A stretch of DNA of 64,000 nucleotides, from positions 168,170 through 232,169 of the forward strand of contig BJOX01000170.1 of assembly GCA_009731375.1 (NCBI GenBank), written 5' to 3'. Every line of letters starts with the position of its first letter. Positions within the stretch are counted from its first letter, which is position 1. This document shows positions 1 through 11,884 of this stretch, one piece after another. The position numbers and the translations under genes are program-made. A model generated the notes under the pieces. It saw nothing but the letters and a program-made list of their open reading frames with translations. It was not told the DNA's origin and made no database searches. Origin of the DNA: Paulinella micropora. Taxonomy: Eukaryota > Cercozoa > Imbricatea > Euglyphida.

Positions 1-71
<71 letters not shown>
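1..71. repeat. (GA)n microsatellite
   Basis: Uninterrupted GA dinucleotide repeat at the window edge. Its true length is unknown because it runs off the window. Confidence 0.98.
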
Positions 72-73
<2 letters not shown>

Positions 74-555
74 GTCGCAGGGTAGTCCCATCAAGCAGAA
101 AGGCACACATTTCTAAATATTATGTTGTAAAATTTTGCATGGGTGTCTTTGCGTGTTTGTATGCAGCGAGAATGAACAAAGAATGAAGAAGTTATTCACT
201 GGGTCGTTAAGTGATAAGCCCTGTGTTTGATGCTGGAATTTTTCGTGTTTTTCCGCACAGGAAGTGTAGTACTTAGTTTTGTAATTATTTTGTCAGTTTG
301 ACCCCGTTCTCTCAGAAGCCGCTAGTTTGTATTCTTGACTTGAAAACTGTATGGGAACACTCTGGCGCAGACAGACCGTGGAGTCTCGCCACCGAACCCT
401 CTTCTTCGTGGCTCCGGTGGAGTGATAGGTTTTGAAATTTCTGGTGACACCGGCCGCCGTGCAAGAACATTGTGCATTTGTTCTGGGTCTACGTACTGTA
501 CCCTTCGGTGTATGCTTGCATAATAGCTGAGTTACATTTCATCTATTAAAAAAAT
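72..555. other. Host flank left of viral copy 1
   Basis: Mixed-composition sequence between the GA repeat and the viral terminal repeat. I see no convincing reading frame, RNA gene or known repeat. Confidence 0.5.
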
Positions 556-993
556 ACAAGCAAACGGTGGTGTGATTCAAATCATCCCACCCCCCTTTGC
601 TTTTTAATTTTGCTATCGTTTGCCATTTTTGCCATATTCGTTCATATAAAAGAGATAACAGCATAAATCCCCATTTTTTACACGGGTAGTATAGGGTGCC
701 ACTACAAGACATTTTTTCAACACACACTCAAAGGCAAAAAGGAAATGAGCCCGTGACCAAAACACTAAAACTGAAAAATAGAGACCAACAGATTTTCTTC
801 TTTGCTAAAAATACGATTTTTGACAAAGCGAAAAGAAGGCGAAAAGAAGGCCAGTTTTAAAACAAAAAAATAGAAAATGCCACTTGGGCACAAAACTCTG
901 CTAAAAAAACAATTTCCCGCTACATTCATCACTATCACTCATAAATAAAAAATTACCTTTTTCTTTTTGTGTCTTTTGGTTTCAATTATGTTC
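556..993 (+). repeat. Left terminal inverted repeat of viral copy 1
   Basis: This segment matches the reverse complement of 31420-31838 with few differences. Its outer end starts at ACAAGCAAACGGTGG and the inner end stops at about 993. On the right side the same repeat covers the last codons of the integrase, so the left arm carries a copy of that coding tail. A shorter diverged version occurs at 55051-55440 in viral copy 2. Confidence 0.92.
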
Positions 994-1021
994 TAAACAA
1001 ATACATCATTATTTATAAAAA

Positions 1022-1605
1022 ATGAAGTGTGAATTATGCGACAAGAATGGATACCGACTGGTTTCATTACGAGGTGACACATCCATCATATGTAATGATT
1101 TCTTACAGCTATGTAGAAATTGTAAAGTTGTAAGAACTCCTGAGAATTCTTATGCTAATACAAACTACTGTAAGGAATGCTGTAAGAAATACCAGAGCGA
1201 ATATGCGAAAACAAACAAACAGATATTAACTCCTGAACAAAAAAACTTAGAAATAGACATAAAGAAAAAATCAAATGCCCACAATGCGATAAAGAATTAT
1301 GTAGATGGTCTTTGAATAGACATATCACAGCCATTCACGAAAATAAAAAACCTGTCCAGATATTAAGCGAAGAAGCAAAACAAAAGAAACGAGAAGCAGT
1401 GAGAAAGCGAGGAAAGGAAAAAGTCAAATGCCCCAAATGTGATAAAGAATTAAGACGAGATGTACTAGCCGAACACACTGAAATACACGAAAACCCAATC
1501 AAGCAATGTAAAAATAAATTCAAAAAATACATAAAATGTGTAAATGAAGCTAACCCAGATTTGAAACAAGAGCAGAAGGAAGCATTAAAACATTTGATAT
1601 CCTAA
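1022..1605 (+). pseudogene. Zinc-finger protein, frameshifted
   Basis: Two overlapping frames (1022-1315 and 1312-1605) together encode one protein of about 194 residues. The N-terminal part has CxxC pairs resembling a zinc ribbon. The remainder has two C2H2-type fingers, starting CPQCDKEL and CPKCDKEL, each followed by a C-terminal HxxxxIH or HxxIH. The first finger is readable only if the frame changes at an A-rich run near 1260-1270, so this is either a one-base indel or a sequencing error. A role in DNA binding or transcription is inference. Before the inversions it lay on the same strand as the polymerase, near the terminal repeat. Confidence 0.6.
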
Positions 1606-1644
1606 TAGAATAAAAATAACAAAACTATTAAAGATTTATTTGAT

Positions 1645-1812
1645 ATGAAAGAGCATCATTCGTATATGAATGGAGCATCGTTAAATGAAGAATTATGGAA
1701 AGACTACATAGAAAATATACTACATTACCGTGTAAGTTTGATGAAATATTTACACAAACATAATAAACCATATAGCACCAAATTAAAAGAAATTAATTAT
1801 TTACATTTATAA
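1645..1812 (+). CDS. Small ORF, 55 residues, unknown
   Basis: The frame runs from ATG 1645 to TAA 1812 and is the same frame as the zinc-finger gene after two stops, so it may be a former C-terminal extension. The composition is lysine and tyrosine rich, ending in KEINYLHL. No family is recognised. A T/A-rich promoter-like stretch follows before the next gene. Confidence 0.3.
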   Translation: MKEHHSYMNGASLNEELWKDYIENILHYRVSLMKYLHKHNKPYSTKLKEINYLHL

Positions 1813-1836
1813 AAAATAATATTACATATATATAAG

Positions 1837-2040
1837 ATGCCACGACCAAAGATATACGAAGGAGACGAAATGATAAAAAGGAATAATGAGAAAGCTCTCT
1901 CATACTATTACCGTAATAAAGCTAGATTAAACGAAGAACGGCGAGCCAAAGCACAGAAGTTAATACAATACACGCAAGATATAGAAGAATACAAAAAGAA
2001 GATACAGGAGTTAGAAGAACGACTGAGTAAGTCAGATTAA
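1837..2040 (+). CDS. Small basic coiled-coil protein, 67 residues
   Basis: The ORF starts at ATG 1837 directly after an AT-rich ACATATATATAAG promoter-like stretch. The N-terminal half is basic (MPRPKIYEGDE, then YYYRNKARLNEERRAKAQK). The C-terminal half has heptad-like leucine and isoleucine spacing (IQELEERL), suggesting a short coiled coil. It is small enough to be a DNA-binding or scaffold protein, but no family is recognised. It sits between the zinc-finger gene and the polymerase N-terminal half on the same strand. Confidence 0.5.
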   Translation: MPRPKIYEGDEMIKRNNEKALSYYYRNKARLNEERRAKAQKLIQYTQDIEEYKKKIQELEERLSKSD

Positions 2041-2149
2041 TCAACAATTTTTTTTATCTGTAAAATATTTTACGTCTAAATAAATAATATATATATGTAA
2101 AGCATTAAATAATTATTTTCAAAAAATTTATCTTGCCTATCTATATACA

Positions 2150-3169
2150 ATGGACCAATACCAACCAGAACTATTTCCGCTCTACCAAATTGAGCAACGA
2201 GGAGACTACATCAGACAAAGATGAAAAAGAAGATGGTATTTCATTACAACTCCAACCGCCCTGCGACTTATAAACAGACTAACGGGTGGTCATCCCGAAC
2301 TAGTCTGTAGAAACAACTCACTCGTTATACAGTATGTTCCAGGGTGGGAAGCTCGTCTCCAACAGCTAAACCCAAATACAAGCTATCTCGTTCAACTGGA
2401 TTATGAAGGATATCACGGACCAGTCAGAGGAATATACAGAGCTAACGAATTAAAGCTGTCAATTAATGCGGTTAGAAACTTTGTGGAACGACAAGCAAGA
2501 TTTTACGAACAAAGAGAAGACAAAGACCTTAAAGTCATTACAATTAACCAAGTTCATCCGCAAAATAATGCTGTCATACCAATGGCACAGGGTGAAATGA
2601 ACTGTGTGCTAGAATGTATTATGAAAGACTTTCCAAACCCAAACAATAGAAAACGAAAACGAGATAGTGTGATACTAGAAAGATTTAAGGATATCAAATA
2701 TGCCACAGCAAATGACATTGACGAAATGGAAGACTTCATCCGATGTAGGATTTATGTATTTGATGGTATGAATTTGGTATGGCGAGCATCTACTAAGGAA
2801 TACCCAAAACAGATAATAATCAGATGTAATGATTATCACGCCACATTAATAAAAGGAAAACAAAAAGACATCTGTATCCAACACAAAAAATCAATTGAGC
2901 TATTATACGATATTAACGAAAACAAACCAGAGCCACGGCCCCAATATGCTACTAACCACGAAGCAAGTAATGTGAAACTATCTACGAACCAATACGAGAA
3001 CAAATGGATATCACAGGAAAAACTCAACAATATACAAACCAAACTTGAATTAGAACATAAGGAGTGCTATTCAATGACAGACCAATCTGGAAACATTGTA
3101 GGAATAGTAGATAAAGAAAACAAACTAAACTACAAATGCTTAGACCGTTTCTTTGTTGCCTCTCAAACC
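2150..3169 (+). pseudogene. N-terminal half of the viral B-family DNA polymerase, broken off by inversion
   Basis: The reading frame starts at ATG 2150 behind a CTATATACA promoter-like box and has one in-frame TGA at 2222. It stays open to about 3169, where it runs into the leader of the retrotransposon. The lost continuation is the minus-strand frame ending at 29293: the SQT codons here would join the IAKDTPAW codons there in phase with roughly one shared base. A Cys (GEMNC) and a later His (CNDYH) in residues about 150-235 recall OTU-like cysteine proteases, but that is a weak resemblance. Function before breakage is inferred as the N-terminal region of the replicative polymerase. Confidence 0.7.
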
Positions 3170-3547
3170 ACACACATCAGAGTATTTTTGCAAATCTCTG
3201 ACTGTCTTTCGACAATAGGTCTGAACAAGTGTCAGACGACAAGTCGACTTCTCAAGGAGTGCTTCTCTAGCCTCTTTGACATTATCTGTACATAGGTCCT
3301 CGTACCTCATAACAGATACAATAACAAAAAGAGAAAAAGAAAAGAGGAGTGGAGAAGGAGATCAAATTTTCAGAGGAAGTCGTACAGATTACTTCTTTCT
3401 CACAAAAAAAAACACATAAGACATAGAGGTGAGATGCTCTCTCTCTATACTGTCTTTTCGTTTTTTCTCTCTATTCTTTCCTCATAGACGAACAGAGCAA
3501 TTACTGGGTAGAAACAACTCTGTCTCATCCGTATTCCTTCAGCATCC

Positions 3548-6061
3548 ATGTCTACTAGGTCTGAAGACTGGCAGGAAGGAGGGGGGGAGAGTGAGCGAAC
3601 CCCAGGAAACGAAGAGGAGTTCGTTGACTCTCATGCAGAAGGAGGAGATCTGGCACCTTCCTTTGACACAGGAGGAGCAGAGAATCAATTTTTTACTGCG
3701 CCTTCCTTTGACACAGGAGGAGCAGAGGAAGTCGAGGAGGAGCAGAAGGGAGGAGAGGAAGCGAGGTTTGTGGCCGAATATGGCAAACTAAGTAAGAAGG
3801 AGTTTGAGGAGAAGAAAGGGAAGGATGAGGCCTATAAATGGCTATACATTCCCCAAGAAATGCGATGGGGACAACCCTTGAAGAAGGAGGACATCTGTTA
3901 CCCTCTCCCAAGGCAAGCTCTGCCTCTCGCAGAATTCCTCAGAGACGACGGTGCACAGTTACAGGTGCAACATGTCTCATTTGGGGACAATATGTCTTTA
4001 CTGGAGCTACTCGACCTCTCATGGACAGTGTTTGAGTGTGCTATACTCTTTGAGTACCAGACTGGAAAGACTGTGCTGCCATGGAACACAAGAGCACTGG
4101 CTAGGTTGCTCGATCCTGGTCAGGACATTGATTCAATAAAGAGAGTGGAAAAGGAGTTTAAGTTCAGGAATCCAAAAGGACAGATCAATGTCATGGATGT
4201 GTCTCTGAAACTTATGGAGGCCAAGTTAGTGGACCTGGGTAAACTCCAACACACCCAGTTTGGCAGGGACCTTCACCCGGCCCTGAGGGAAATAGAAGGC
4301 GAAGCTGGAGGGGTGACGAGGATGAAGAAGCTGCATGCGGCCTTGGTGAAGGATGACGCATGGAAGAGGTGGGTCTTCACGAAGGATCATACGATCTTGG
4401 AGGGGACGGCCGCACCACCCCCCACCAATAAAGCGGGAGAGAAGGAGTTGGCGGAGAAGGCCTTGTTCCTTCGGAAGGCAGCTGAGATCCTGTCTTTTTT
4501 TCATCATGCCCAAGAGCTGTATATCAAAGAGCTAGCGGCTGAGAAAGAAAAGAAGGAGATGGAGGCAAAGATTGCATTAGCCAAGGCGGCGGGAACAAAG
4601 GGACCGAAATATTCCTCTGGATCTTATATGGCTCCCTCGGGCCGCTCCGCCCCGTCAGCCCACACAGCCCCTTCGGCCCCTGCGACTAGCTCAGCGCCTA
4701 CCACTGTCATTGTCAACAGTAATGACAAAAAGGACAGACAGGCTATCATACAGGCCTTCCAAAAATATACAAAGTCCGATGCCACTGCTCTGACGCTGTA
4801 TGCAGAGACAGCGAGTCAGAAGGACACGGATGCGAACCTTCGAGACAAGCTCAGAAGAATTGATGCTTGTATGAAGCAGCATCCAACGGACGAAACACAG
4901 GAGTATGAGGCGTTGTACACCTTGTTGGACCCATCAATCATCACACAAGGGTTTGATGTTGGGGAGTACAAGGCGATGAGAGCGGTAGAGGTGGCGGCTA
5001 GGAGAGCAGCCTCAGACCTGCAATGCACGGTGCCAGTTGCCGTCCTCTTGCAATACTTTAAAACTCATGGGTATCAGCACCTGTGCACTGGTACTTTGAT
5101 TGGGTTTGAGATTTTTCAAGAGGTGAACGAAGGGCTGGGCATTGGCACGAGGTTGGCAGCGATCCTCACTGAGGTCAGCGCCAAGTACGGGCTCTTTTAT
5201 AGCCGGAAGTCTATCATTTTGTACTTCCTGAGTGCTTTGTGTACACGACACCCGAGCAAGCTCGCAAGGATCATACAGTCCTGTCCGACCTTCACGGCGG
5301 TGAAGACGGCGGATTTTTTAGAAACGAATATATACGAGAGGACTGTAGCGGCTACTCCGCCGGGCGACCTGTTCAAGGAGGTGCTCGACGCGTGTTCCGA
5401 ATTGGACACGGCCACCGAGTCATTCTCCAGTGCCGCGACACAGGGGGTTGGAGGTGCTCAAGCAGCACATGCAACTCGAACGGCAGGTCTCAAGAGGGGG
5501 AGAGATGATGAGCCGACGCCGTGCTACCGCTATTTTTCATACATGGCGTGTAAGCATGAGGCACAGAAAGGAGTAGGCAATTGCCTCTTCAGCCACGACT
5601 CTCTTGATGATAGGCAGCGAAATCTTTTCCTTAGAGAGCTCGAAGGCATGAAAAAGACCATGTACGCCATGTACAAGAAGGAGTTGGAGGAGGGGAGGTG
5701 GAATGCGAATATGGTCTCGGATGCGGAGTTCCGGGAGGCCATCATTTACTTCCTTGACAGAATGAAGAGAAGGGAGAAGAGAGAGACATCGGGCCGATCA
5801 AAGGCGCCGACTAGAGGAGGAGGAGAGACGAGAGGATCGTCACGAGGGTCCCGAGGGACACCAAGAGGGGCGGCACCACGAGGACGAGGCTTTCGTGGAA
5901 GGGGAGGACGGACCCCAGCGCGCCCTCCCAGAGGACACGGATACTGGAATTATAGCACCAGTTCCAGCTCCAACTACCCCCAGCAAGCTTATACCGCTAC
6001 GGAGGGGGGACGTCAAGACGAAGACACCGGCTCAGGTGAGCGTGTTGTCGTCGTAGACTGA
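3548..6061 (+). CDS. gag: Gag polyprotein of retro copy 1 with a CCCH zinc finger
   Basis: 837-residue structural polyprotein, predicted to form the particle and bind element RNA. The ATG at 3548 matches the start of the copy 2 homologue (both begin MST). The N-terminus is acidic and repetitive, and the middle is capsid-like, with the block CTGTLIGFEIF shared with copy 2. Near residues 658-681 lies a CCCH finger (C-x8-C-x10-C-x3-H) in place of the usual retroviral CCHC knuckle. The C-terminus is RG/RGG-rich and basic, typical of RNA binding. The stop is TGA followed by C, and the same frame stays open into pol, suggesting readthrough. Confidence 0.85.
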   Translation: MSTRSEDWQEGGGESERTPGNEEEFVDSHAEGGDLAPSFDTGGAENQFFTAPSFDTGGAEEVEEEQKGGEEARFVAEYGKLSKKEFEEKKGKDEAYKWLYIPQEMRWGQPLKKEDICYPLPRQALPLAEFLRDDGAQLQVQHVSFGDNMSLLELLDLSWTVFECAILFEYQTGKTVLPWNTRALARLLDPGQDIDSIKRVEKEFKFRNPKGQINVMDVSLKLMEAKLVDLGKLQHTQFGRDLHPALREIEGEAGGVTRMKKLHAALVKDDAWKRWVFTKDHTILEGTAAPPPTNKAGEKELAEKALFLRKAAEILSFFHHAQELYIKELAAEKEKKEMEAKIALAKAAGTKGPKYSSGSYMAPSGRSAPSAHTAPSAPATSSAPTTVIVNSNDKKDRQAIIQAFQKYTKSDATALTLYAETASQKDTDANLRDKLRRIDACMKQHPTDETQEYEALYTLLDPSIITQGFDVGEYKAMRAVEVAARRAASDLQCTVPVAVLLQYFKTHGYQHLCTGTLIGFEIFQEVNEGLGIGTRLAAILTEVSAKYGLFYSRKSIILYFLSALCTRHPSKLARIIQSCPTFTAVKTADFLETNIYERTVAATPPGDLFKEVLDACSELDTATESFSSAATQGVGGAQAAHATRTAGLKRGRDDEPTPCYRYFSYMACKHEAQKGVGNCLFSHDSLDDRQRNLFLRELEGMKKTMYAMYKKELEEGRWNANMVSDAEFREAIIYFLDRMKRREKRETSGRSKAPTRGGGETRGSSRGSRGTPRGAAPRGRGFRGRGGRTPARPPRGHGYWNYSTSSSSNYPQQAYTATEGGRQDEDTGSGERVVVVD

Positions 6062-9000
6062 CGGGAGGAGAAGAGAGAGGAAAAGAAGAGAGAGAAGGAG
6101 ATAAAAACTGTTCTTTTTAATCCGACAGTCACAGTTATGCCTACTGTTGATGAACAGGATACGAACGGTTCCGTTCCTCCCAGACGTGAAGGTGAAGGCA
6201 CACAGCCTCACAAGCCTCAAGGTAAGCACTTGCTAGTTCATCCTTCGAGAGCTAATATGATAAATGATGCGAATAGGAAGGCGAAGAAGGCGATGGAGGA
6301 GAGGAAGCCGAAACCAAAGGCTAGGTCTTCTCCTACGAAGAAGCAGCGGACCGTACCCCCGCCAAAGGACTCAATAGTCTCTGCTATAGACACGAGTACA
6401 CTCGGTGTACCAGACTCTGTCCAAAAGACACTCGAGATACCGGAAGCCCCGGAGACTCAAGAAGTTAAGTTGGCGGAAAAGGGGGGAGAACGAGAAGAGG
6501 ACAAGGAACTTGAGCTTAGACTCAAAACCCTAGAACGAAAAATTCATGTGCTAGCGGCTAGTTTACATAGACCAGACGCGCTATGCTACACTGACCTCTT
6601 TTGTGAAACTTTACAAACCACATTAAAAGTTGGTAATGATACGATGGCGAATATTAATATTGTCGGCCAGAAGTTTTTGAATAGTCACCGGACATGGGTG
6701 GACAAAAACATTAGAAAAACAAAGGGGACCCTAAAAGGGGTAGGCAGCCGTACGGAAATTACGGGCATCGTCACATTAATTTTCAAATTGAAATCCGGTC
6801 GAGTATATCGTGCGGACCTCTATGTTGTCCCCGATTACCACGGTTCAATCCTGCTGTCGTATGACCAATTGGCTACGATGGGGGCTGTGATCGATTGCGC
6901 CGCACGGCGGGTGATTTATGGAGTGAAGAATGGAGAGGAGGAGGATATTAATCCGATGACTGCTACTGACTCATACGAGGCTTTTGAGCTGAGTCTAGCA
7001 ACGGAGAGGAAAAAGTTGGCCTTCGTACATGAGGCAACTGAAGCCTATGTACACCCCTATGTCACAGTGCCGGAGGAACTGACCTGGACCGACAATTGGG
7101 AGACGGAGATGCAGGCGTATACGGTTACGATTCCCGCATGGGACAGAAAGTCTATTGATGACTTAGTCGTAGCGCGTAATGAGGAGATAATATGTGTTGC
7201 GAAACAGTGCCCGTCGTTGGCCAGATTCGCAGAAGGTGGCGGGGCAGATGTCCATATTACTAATGGCTACTGTTACCATGCGAAGGTGTCAGATGAGAAG
7301 AGAGAGGCGTTTGTGCCAAGGAGGAAGGGGCGTATCCCCGATACTCCAGCGGATGACATTAAAACTTTTATCACGAACTTTTGGGGCGATGTGCCTACCT
7401 GGCCGCGCTCATTAACTGAAGTGAAAAAGTGTCTACGGACTCTATTTGAGAGTAACAAGCCGTATACTGTCATTCTGCCATACAATGAGAAGGCGATCTG
7501 GGCACAGGAGATAAGGGACCGGCTTATTGATCATCCTATACCTGTTCCTTCTCGCAAGCAACAGTTAGTGGTGGCTTGTCGACTCGGGTCTCGGGAGCAG
7601 AGCAGTGCATACAAGCAAAAGCTCAGAGCCCAGGACAAGTTGAAATTGATACCTCAAGCTTTGACATGCTTTGATGGTTTCTACACCCGTAAGGCTCCGA
7701 TACAATACGCGAACCTTATTGATATGCTTGTCGGGCTGGGTCATGATGATGAGCCGGACACAGTCACGTATGAAAGAACGGGACTAGACGATTTGTCCGA
7801 GGAAGATTTGAGTTTGGAGGAGGACTTAGCGCCCCTCAAGGAGCATAAGAAGATGTCGGAGGAAGATTTCCAAGCGGCGGCGCGGAAAATTTTAGAAGAA
7901 GGAGTGGGTTCGGAGAGAGAGAAGGCGTTTCTCAAAGCTAAGATGGAGGCGTACAGAGAAATTTTCGACCCTCCTCGGGCAGGTGGTGTAAAGTCGGATG
8001 ACTTCACTGCTGTCATTTACAAGATACCGGGTGCGGAGCCATCTCCGGCACCACGGAGGGCAAATTTGAGCATACATGAGGCAAAAATAGCGGAGGAGAA
8101 TGTGAGACAGTTGCTCGATGAGGACTTTATTGAGAGATCTACATCTCCAATTGTCTCTCAACCGAAAATCGTCCCTAAGCCAGGAGGAGAATGGCGCTTG
8201 ACGATCAATTATGCCCGTGTGAATAAGGTGCTAGAGGAAGAGAGAAATCCTCTGCCGACCTTAGAAGAAGGCAGAAGGGTGCTGCGGAATGCTAAATTCT
8301 ATTCGGTCATTGACCTTAAGAACGGCTTCTGGCAGATACCACTGGACGAGAAATCCAGATGGCTGACTGCATTCGTTGTGGGTATGGAAATATACCAGTG
8401 GAAGGTGCTTCCAATGGGACTCAAACAGGCCCCGGGGCTCTTTCAGAAGGCGATGCAGAAGATGTTGAGCGGTCAATATGACGACCAGTCGGAGGATGGT
8501 TTTATGAGAAGGAGAGGACAGAAGGCGGGAGAATATGCATTTTGTTACATCGATGACATCATCGTATACTCTAACACAATGGAAGAGCATATCGATCACT
8601 TGTCAGATGTCTTCAGGAGCATCGGAGCATTTGGCCTGAAATGCAACTTAAAGAAATGTCAGCTTGCCAGGACAAGTGTGACGTATTTGGGTTACGAGAT
8701 TTCTCATAATAGGGTCTCGATATCGCGCGAGAAGAGGGAGGAGATCATGAGTAGACAGTTGCCAAAGAATCGCACAGAGTTACACTCTTTTCTTGCGATG
8801 GCACAGTACTACAGCCAGTTCATACCCGATTGGGGTGCAACTCGGGCTAAGCTGGAGAAGATGATTGATTTTGGAGACTTTGAGAAGTGGGATGAGGAGG
8901 CTTTGCAGGCGTTTAATACGCTCAAAGATCTCATTTACAAAGATCCCAAGGACGGCGGATTAGTACTTATGATGCCCGACTTTACGAAGCCGTTCGTAGT

Positions 9001-11884
9001 CGACACGGATGCATCTAAGTTTGCGATTGGCGCGGTGCTGCAACAGGAAGATGAGGAGAAAAAGTTGCGCCCGATCATGTTTATTAGTTGATCAAAGTGT
9101 GCGGCGGAGCGAAATTACTGCACGCGACAGAGAGAGGCGTTGGCAGTAGTATGGGCTCTCAAGATGCTCAGAGAATACTTGTGGGGAGGACCTCTATTCA
9201 CGGTTAGGACCGATCATCAAAACCTTCTTTGGTTGATGAATCATGAACAAACCGGCCGTTTGGCGCGGTGGCAAGCTTTCTTGTCATGTTTCAATTTCAC
9301 GATGGTCTACTTACCGGGAAAGCGAAACGTAGTCGCTGATAGCCTTTCCAGGCTAGAGTTTCAGTCGGAGGTGTCGGCTCTCGTATCATCAGTGGAGATG
9401 ATGGACCTGTCCACGGACAAGGTATACGAGGTGAGCCACATAGAGGCGATGCAGATGGCAAGAGGCGTTCGTTATGACCGCACGGGTCTACGATATAGTC
9501 CTCAAGGCCCGGAGCATGGCATATGCTGTGAGGCGCATGTTCTCGAAGACGCTGAGTGGTCTTATGAGGCATACGAGAACGCGAAGGCGAATATAAAAGA
9601 AGAGGAGGAGACGACTGAGGTCTGTACTGAACCTCCACAGGAAAATCGAAGCGAGCTTGATGAAGACCCGGAAAGGGTAGGAGTAAGGTTGGAGGACGGT
9701 ACTATTCATATCGCCTCGCCTACCGCGTGGAGGCAGCAACAGGCGACGGATCCGGAGTTCAAGGAGCTCATAACGTTATACAAGAACCCTAATGAGCTTA
9801 AAAAGACTCCACAGGTCAAAGATCAGATGAAGGAGATAGCGTGGAGAGATGGGCTATTGTGGTACAAGGGCCAGCATGGCAAATTTGCATCACAGCCTGA
9901 CAAATGGACTCTCTGGATACCAGAGAAGTTGAGGCGCTTCATATATGTCGCAGCCCATAACTGCCCCTTACTGGCACATCCGGGTCGACAAAGAACTCAT
10001 TGGTTCATAGCGAGGCGATTTTGGTGGAAAGGGATGAAGGAGGAGATAGACAGGGAAGTGGACGCATGCATCCCATGCAAAACCACAAAGACACCGCTGA
10101 AGGCGAACTTTGGCCTGATCGGTACATTCCCGTTACACGCCGGGATGTTTGAATTTTTACACATCGATCATGTGGGACCTTTCCCCGAATCGGCAGAAGG
10201 GTACAGATACCTTCTTACCGCAATAGATCGAGCCACCAATTATGTCTGGGTTGTTCCTGTTAAGGACGCTACAGGCAAGACAACTGCGGAGGCTCTGATC
10301 GATAGGATCGTCTCGCAGATCGGAGTGCCTAGAAAGATATGTTCTGATCGAGGTTCTGACTTTAATAATGAAGTCATCGACAGACTATCTAAGTACTACG
10401 GGATGAAATGGCAATATGTTACTGCCTATAACCCGAGAGCGAATGGCAAGATCGAGCGGGTACATAGACCTCTCAAAGCCTCGCTTAAGATGTACTGTAT
10501 GAAGAAGGAGAATCAGAGAGCCTGGGTGGAGGCAGCACCTTCATTTGCCTTTGCAATGAACTGTCTACCCTCATCGGCATTAGGAGGAGCCAGGAGCTCA
10601 GTCTCGCCATATCAATTGGTTTACGGCCGAGAGCCTAATATCCCAACCTCACTTCTGCATCCAAAAGACACTTGGGCAGATGAGGATGAGTTGTTCGGGA
10701 TGAGACTAAGAGCGAAGATGGAGGCGGAACAAATAGTTGCGGCGCACAGGGAGGCGGAGCGCAGAAAGACTGACGCACAAGGAGTGCGACAAGCGCACTT
10801 AGATCAAGTCCGTTTCCAGGTTGGGGATATTGTACTCTTGTACCATCCTCAAGTCCCTAAGGGGGTTAGCTCTAAGCTGTTTACCCACTGGAAAGGACCA
10901 TACCAGATCATGGAACAGATGGGACCTCTGAATTATAAGATCAGGGGTAGAGGGAAGGTGCAGATTGTGAATGTTCGAAGGCTGATCAAATATGACCCCT
11001 TCTTACTTGAGGATGAATCCGTTGAGGAGGCGTTGAAACGGATGAAGGAGGACTTCCAAGAGGTACCGCCTATACAGAAGGAGGATACCTTAGAGGAGGA
11101 GAATGCCTATCGGGCACCGGTCACGGAGAAGGAGGAGACCGAGAAGGAGAGTAAGGAAGACTCAAACCGCAAAAGCGCGGCGGGGACTCAGTCTAAAGCC
11201 CCCATAGTCCGCGGCGGTACGAAGGAGAAGTTCACGGAGGCGCAGAGGAGGAGAGCGCAAAACGATCTCATCTTCGACCAACCGAGGAAGGTGGCAAGGT
11301 CGACGCGAGCGACGGATGTCCATGGAGGAGGAGGGGAGAAGGACACTAACCCGAACGCGGGTAATGTGGACATTCGACATGTGCGATGGAAGGAAGGAGA
11401 GGCGATTGCGGCCATCAAGTGGGTCCGAGACGCTTTTTATCTGTTGAGACCGGCAGAATCTCATGTTGCCGATGACACTCTCTCAGATCTTTATCTCATG
11501 CGAGCTGTGGCGGTCCCGCAGACTACACGGGCAGCACGGACATCGAAGAGATCCTTAGCAGCAAAAACGATACAACCGGTACTCCATTTTTGGAGAAGCA
11601 TGGACCCTGTTGAGGATCCAAAAGCTAGACAATATTTACCGGTGTACAAAGACGCGAAAAATCTCGAGACATGGGATGATACTATTACCCTTCGAGACAA
11701 AGACCACACTGCGTGGACTATTCAGTCACTGCCTAGAGGAGTGCTTGACATTCCTTTTGACTTATCTTTGGGCGCCATCCCTAACAAAATATGGGACATT
11801 CTGGAGGAGTCGAAGTTTGACTTGACTTTTGTTGGCGGCCCGCCACCTGGCAAAGGGGTTCGCGCAAGGCGACGAAGGCAGTAA
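6062..11884 (+). pseudogene. pol: Pol polyprotein of retro copy 1 (protease, RT, RNase H, integrase), one nonsense codon
   Basis: The frame continues from the gag UGA without another stop, with the first ATG at 6137. Domains in order (residues from 6137): a retropepsin-like region with GNDTMANINIV near 165-176, reverse transcriptase with YIDD near 804-807, Ty3-type RNase H (FVVDTDASKF), an integrase HHCC zinc finger near 1273-1320, a D-D-E core near 1344, 1404 and 1439, and a GPY/F module near 1585. A basic tail RARRRR ends the protein. An in-frame TGA at 9089-9091 inside RNase H replaces an Arg codon of copy 2, so this copy cannot make a full enzyme unless the stop is read through. Confidence 0.92.

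Noticed and set aside
3429-3791. 120-codon frame overlapping the gag start
   Set aside because: It is a different frame over the gag coding region; the gag frame is conserved with copy 2.
2222-9091. Reassignment of UGA to an amino acid in this genome
   Set aside because: UGA appears inside two coding regions, but it is also the natural end of several conserved genes (integrase copy 1, membrane protein in both viruses), so decay and readthrough explain the cases better.
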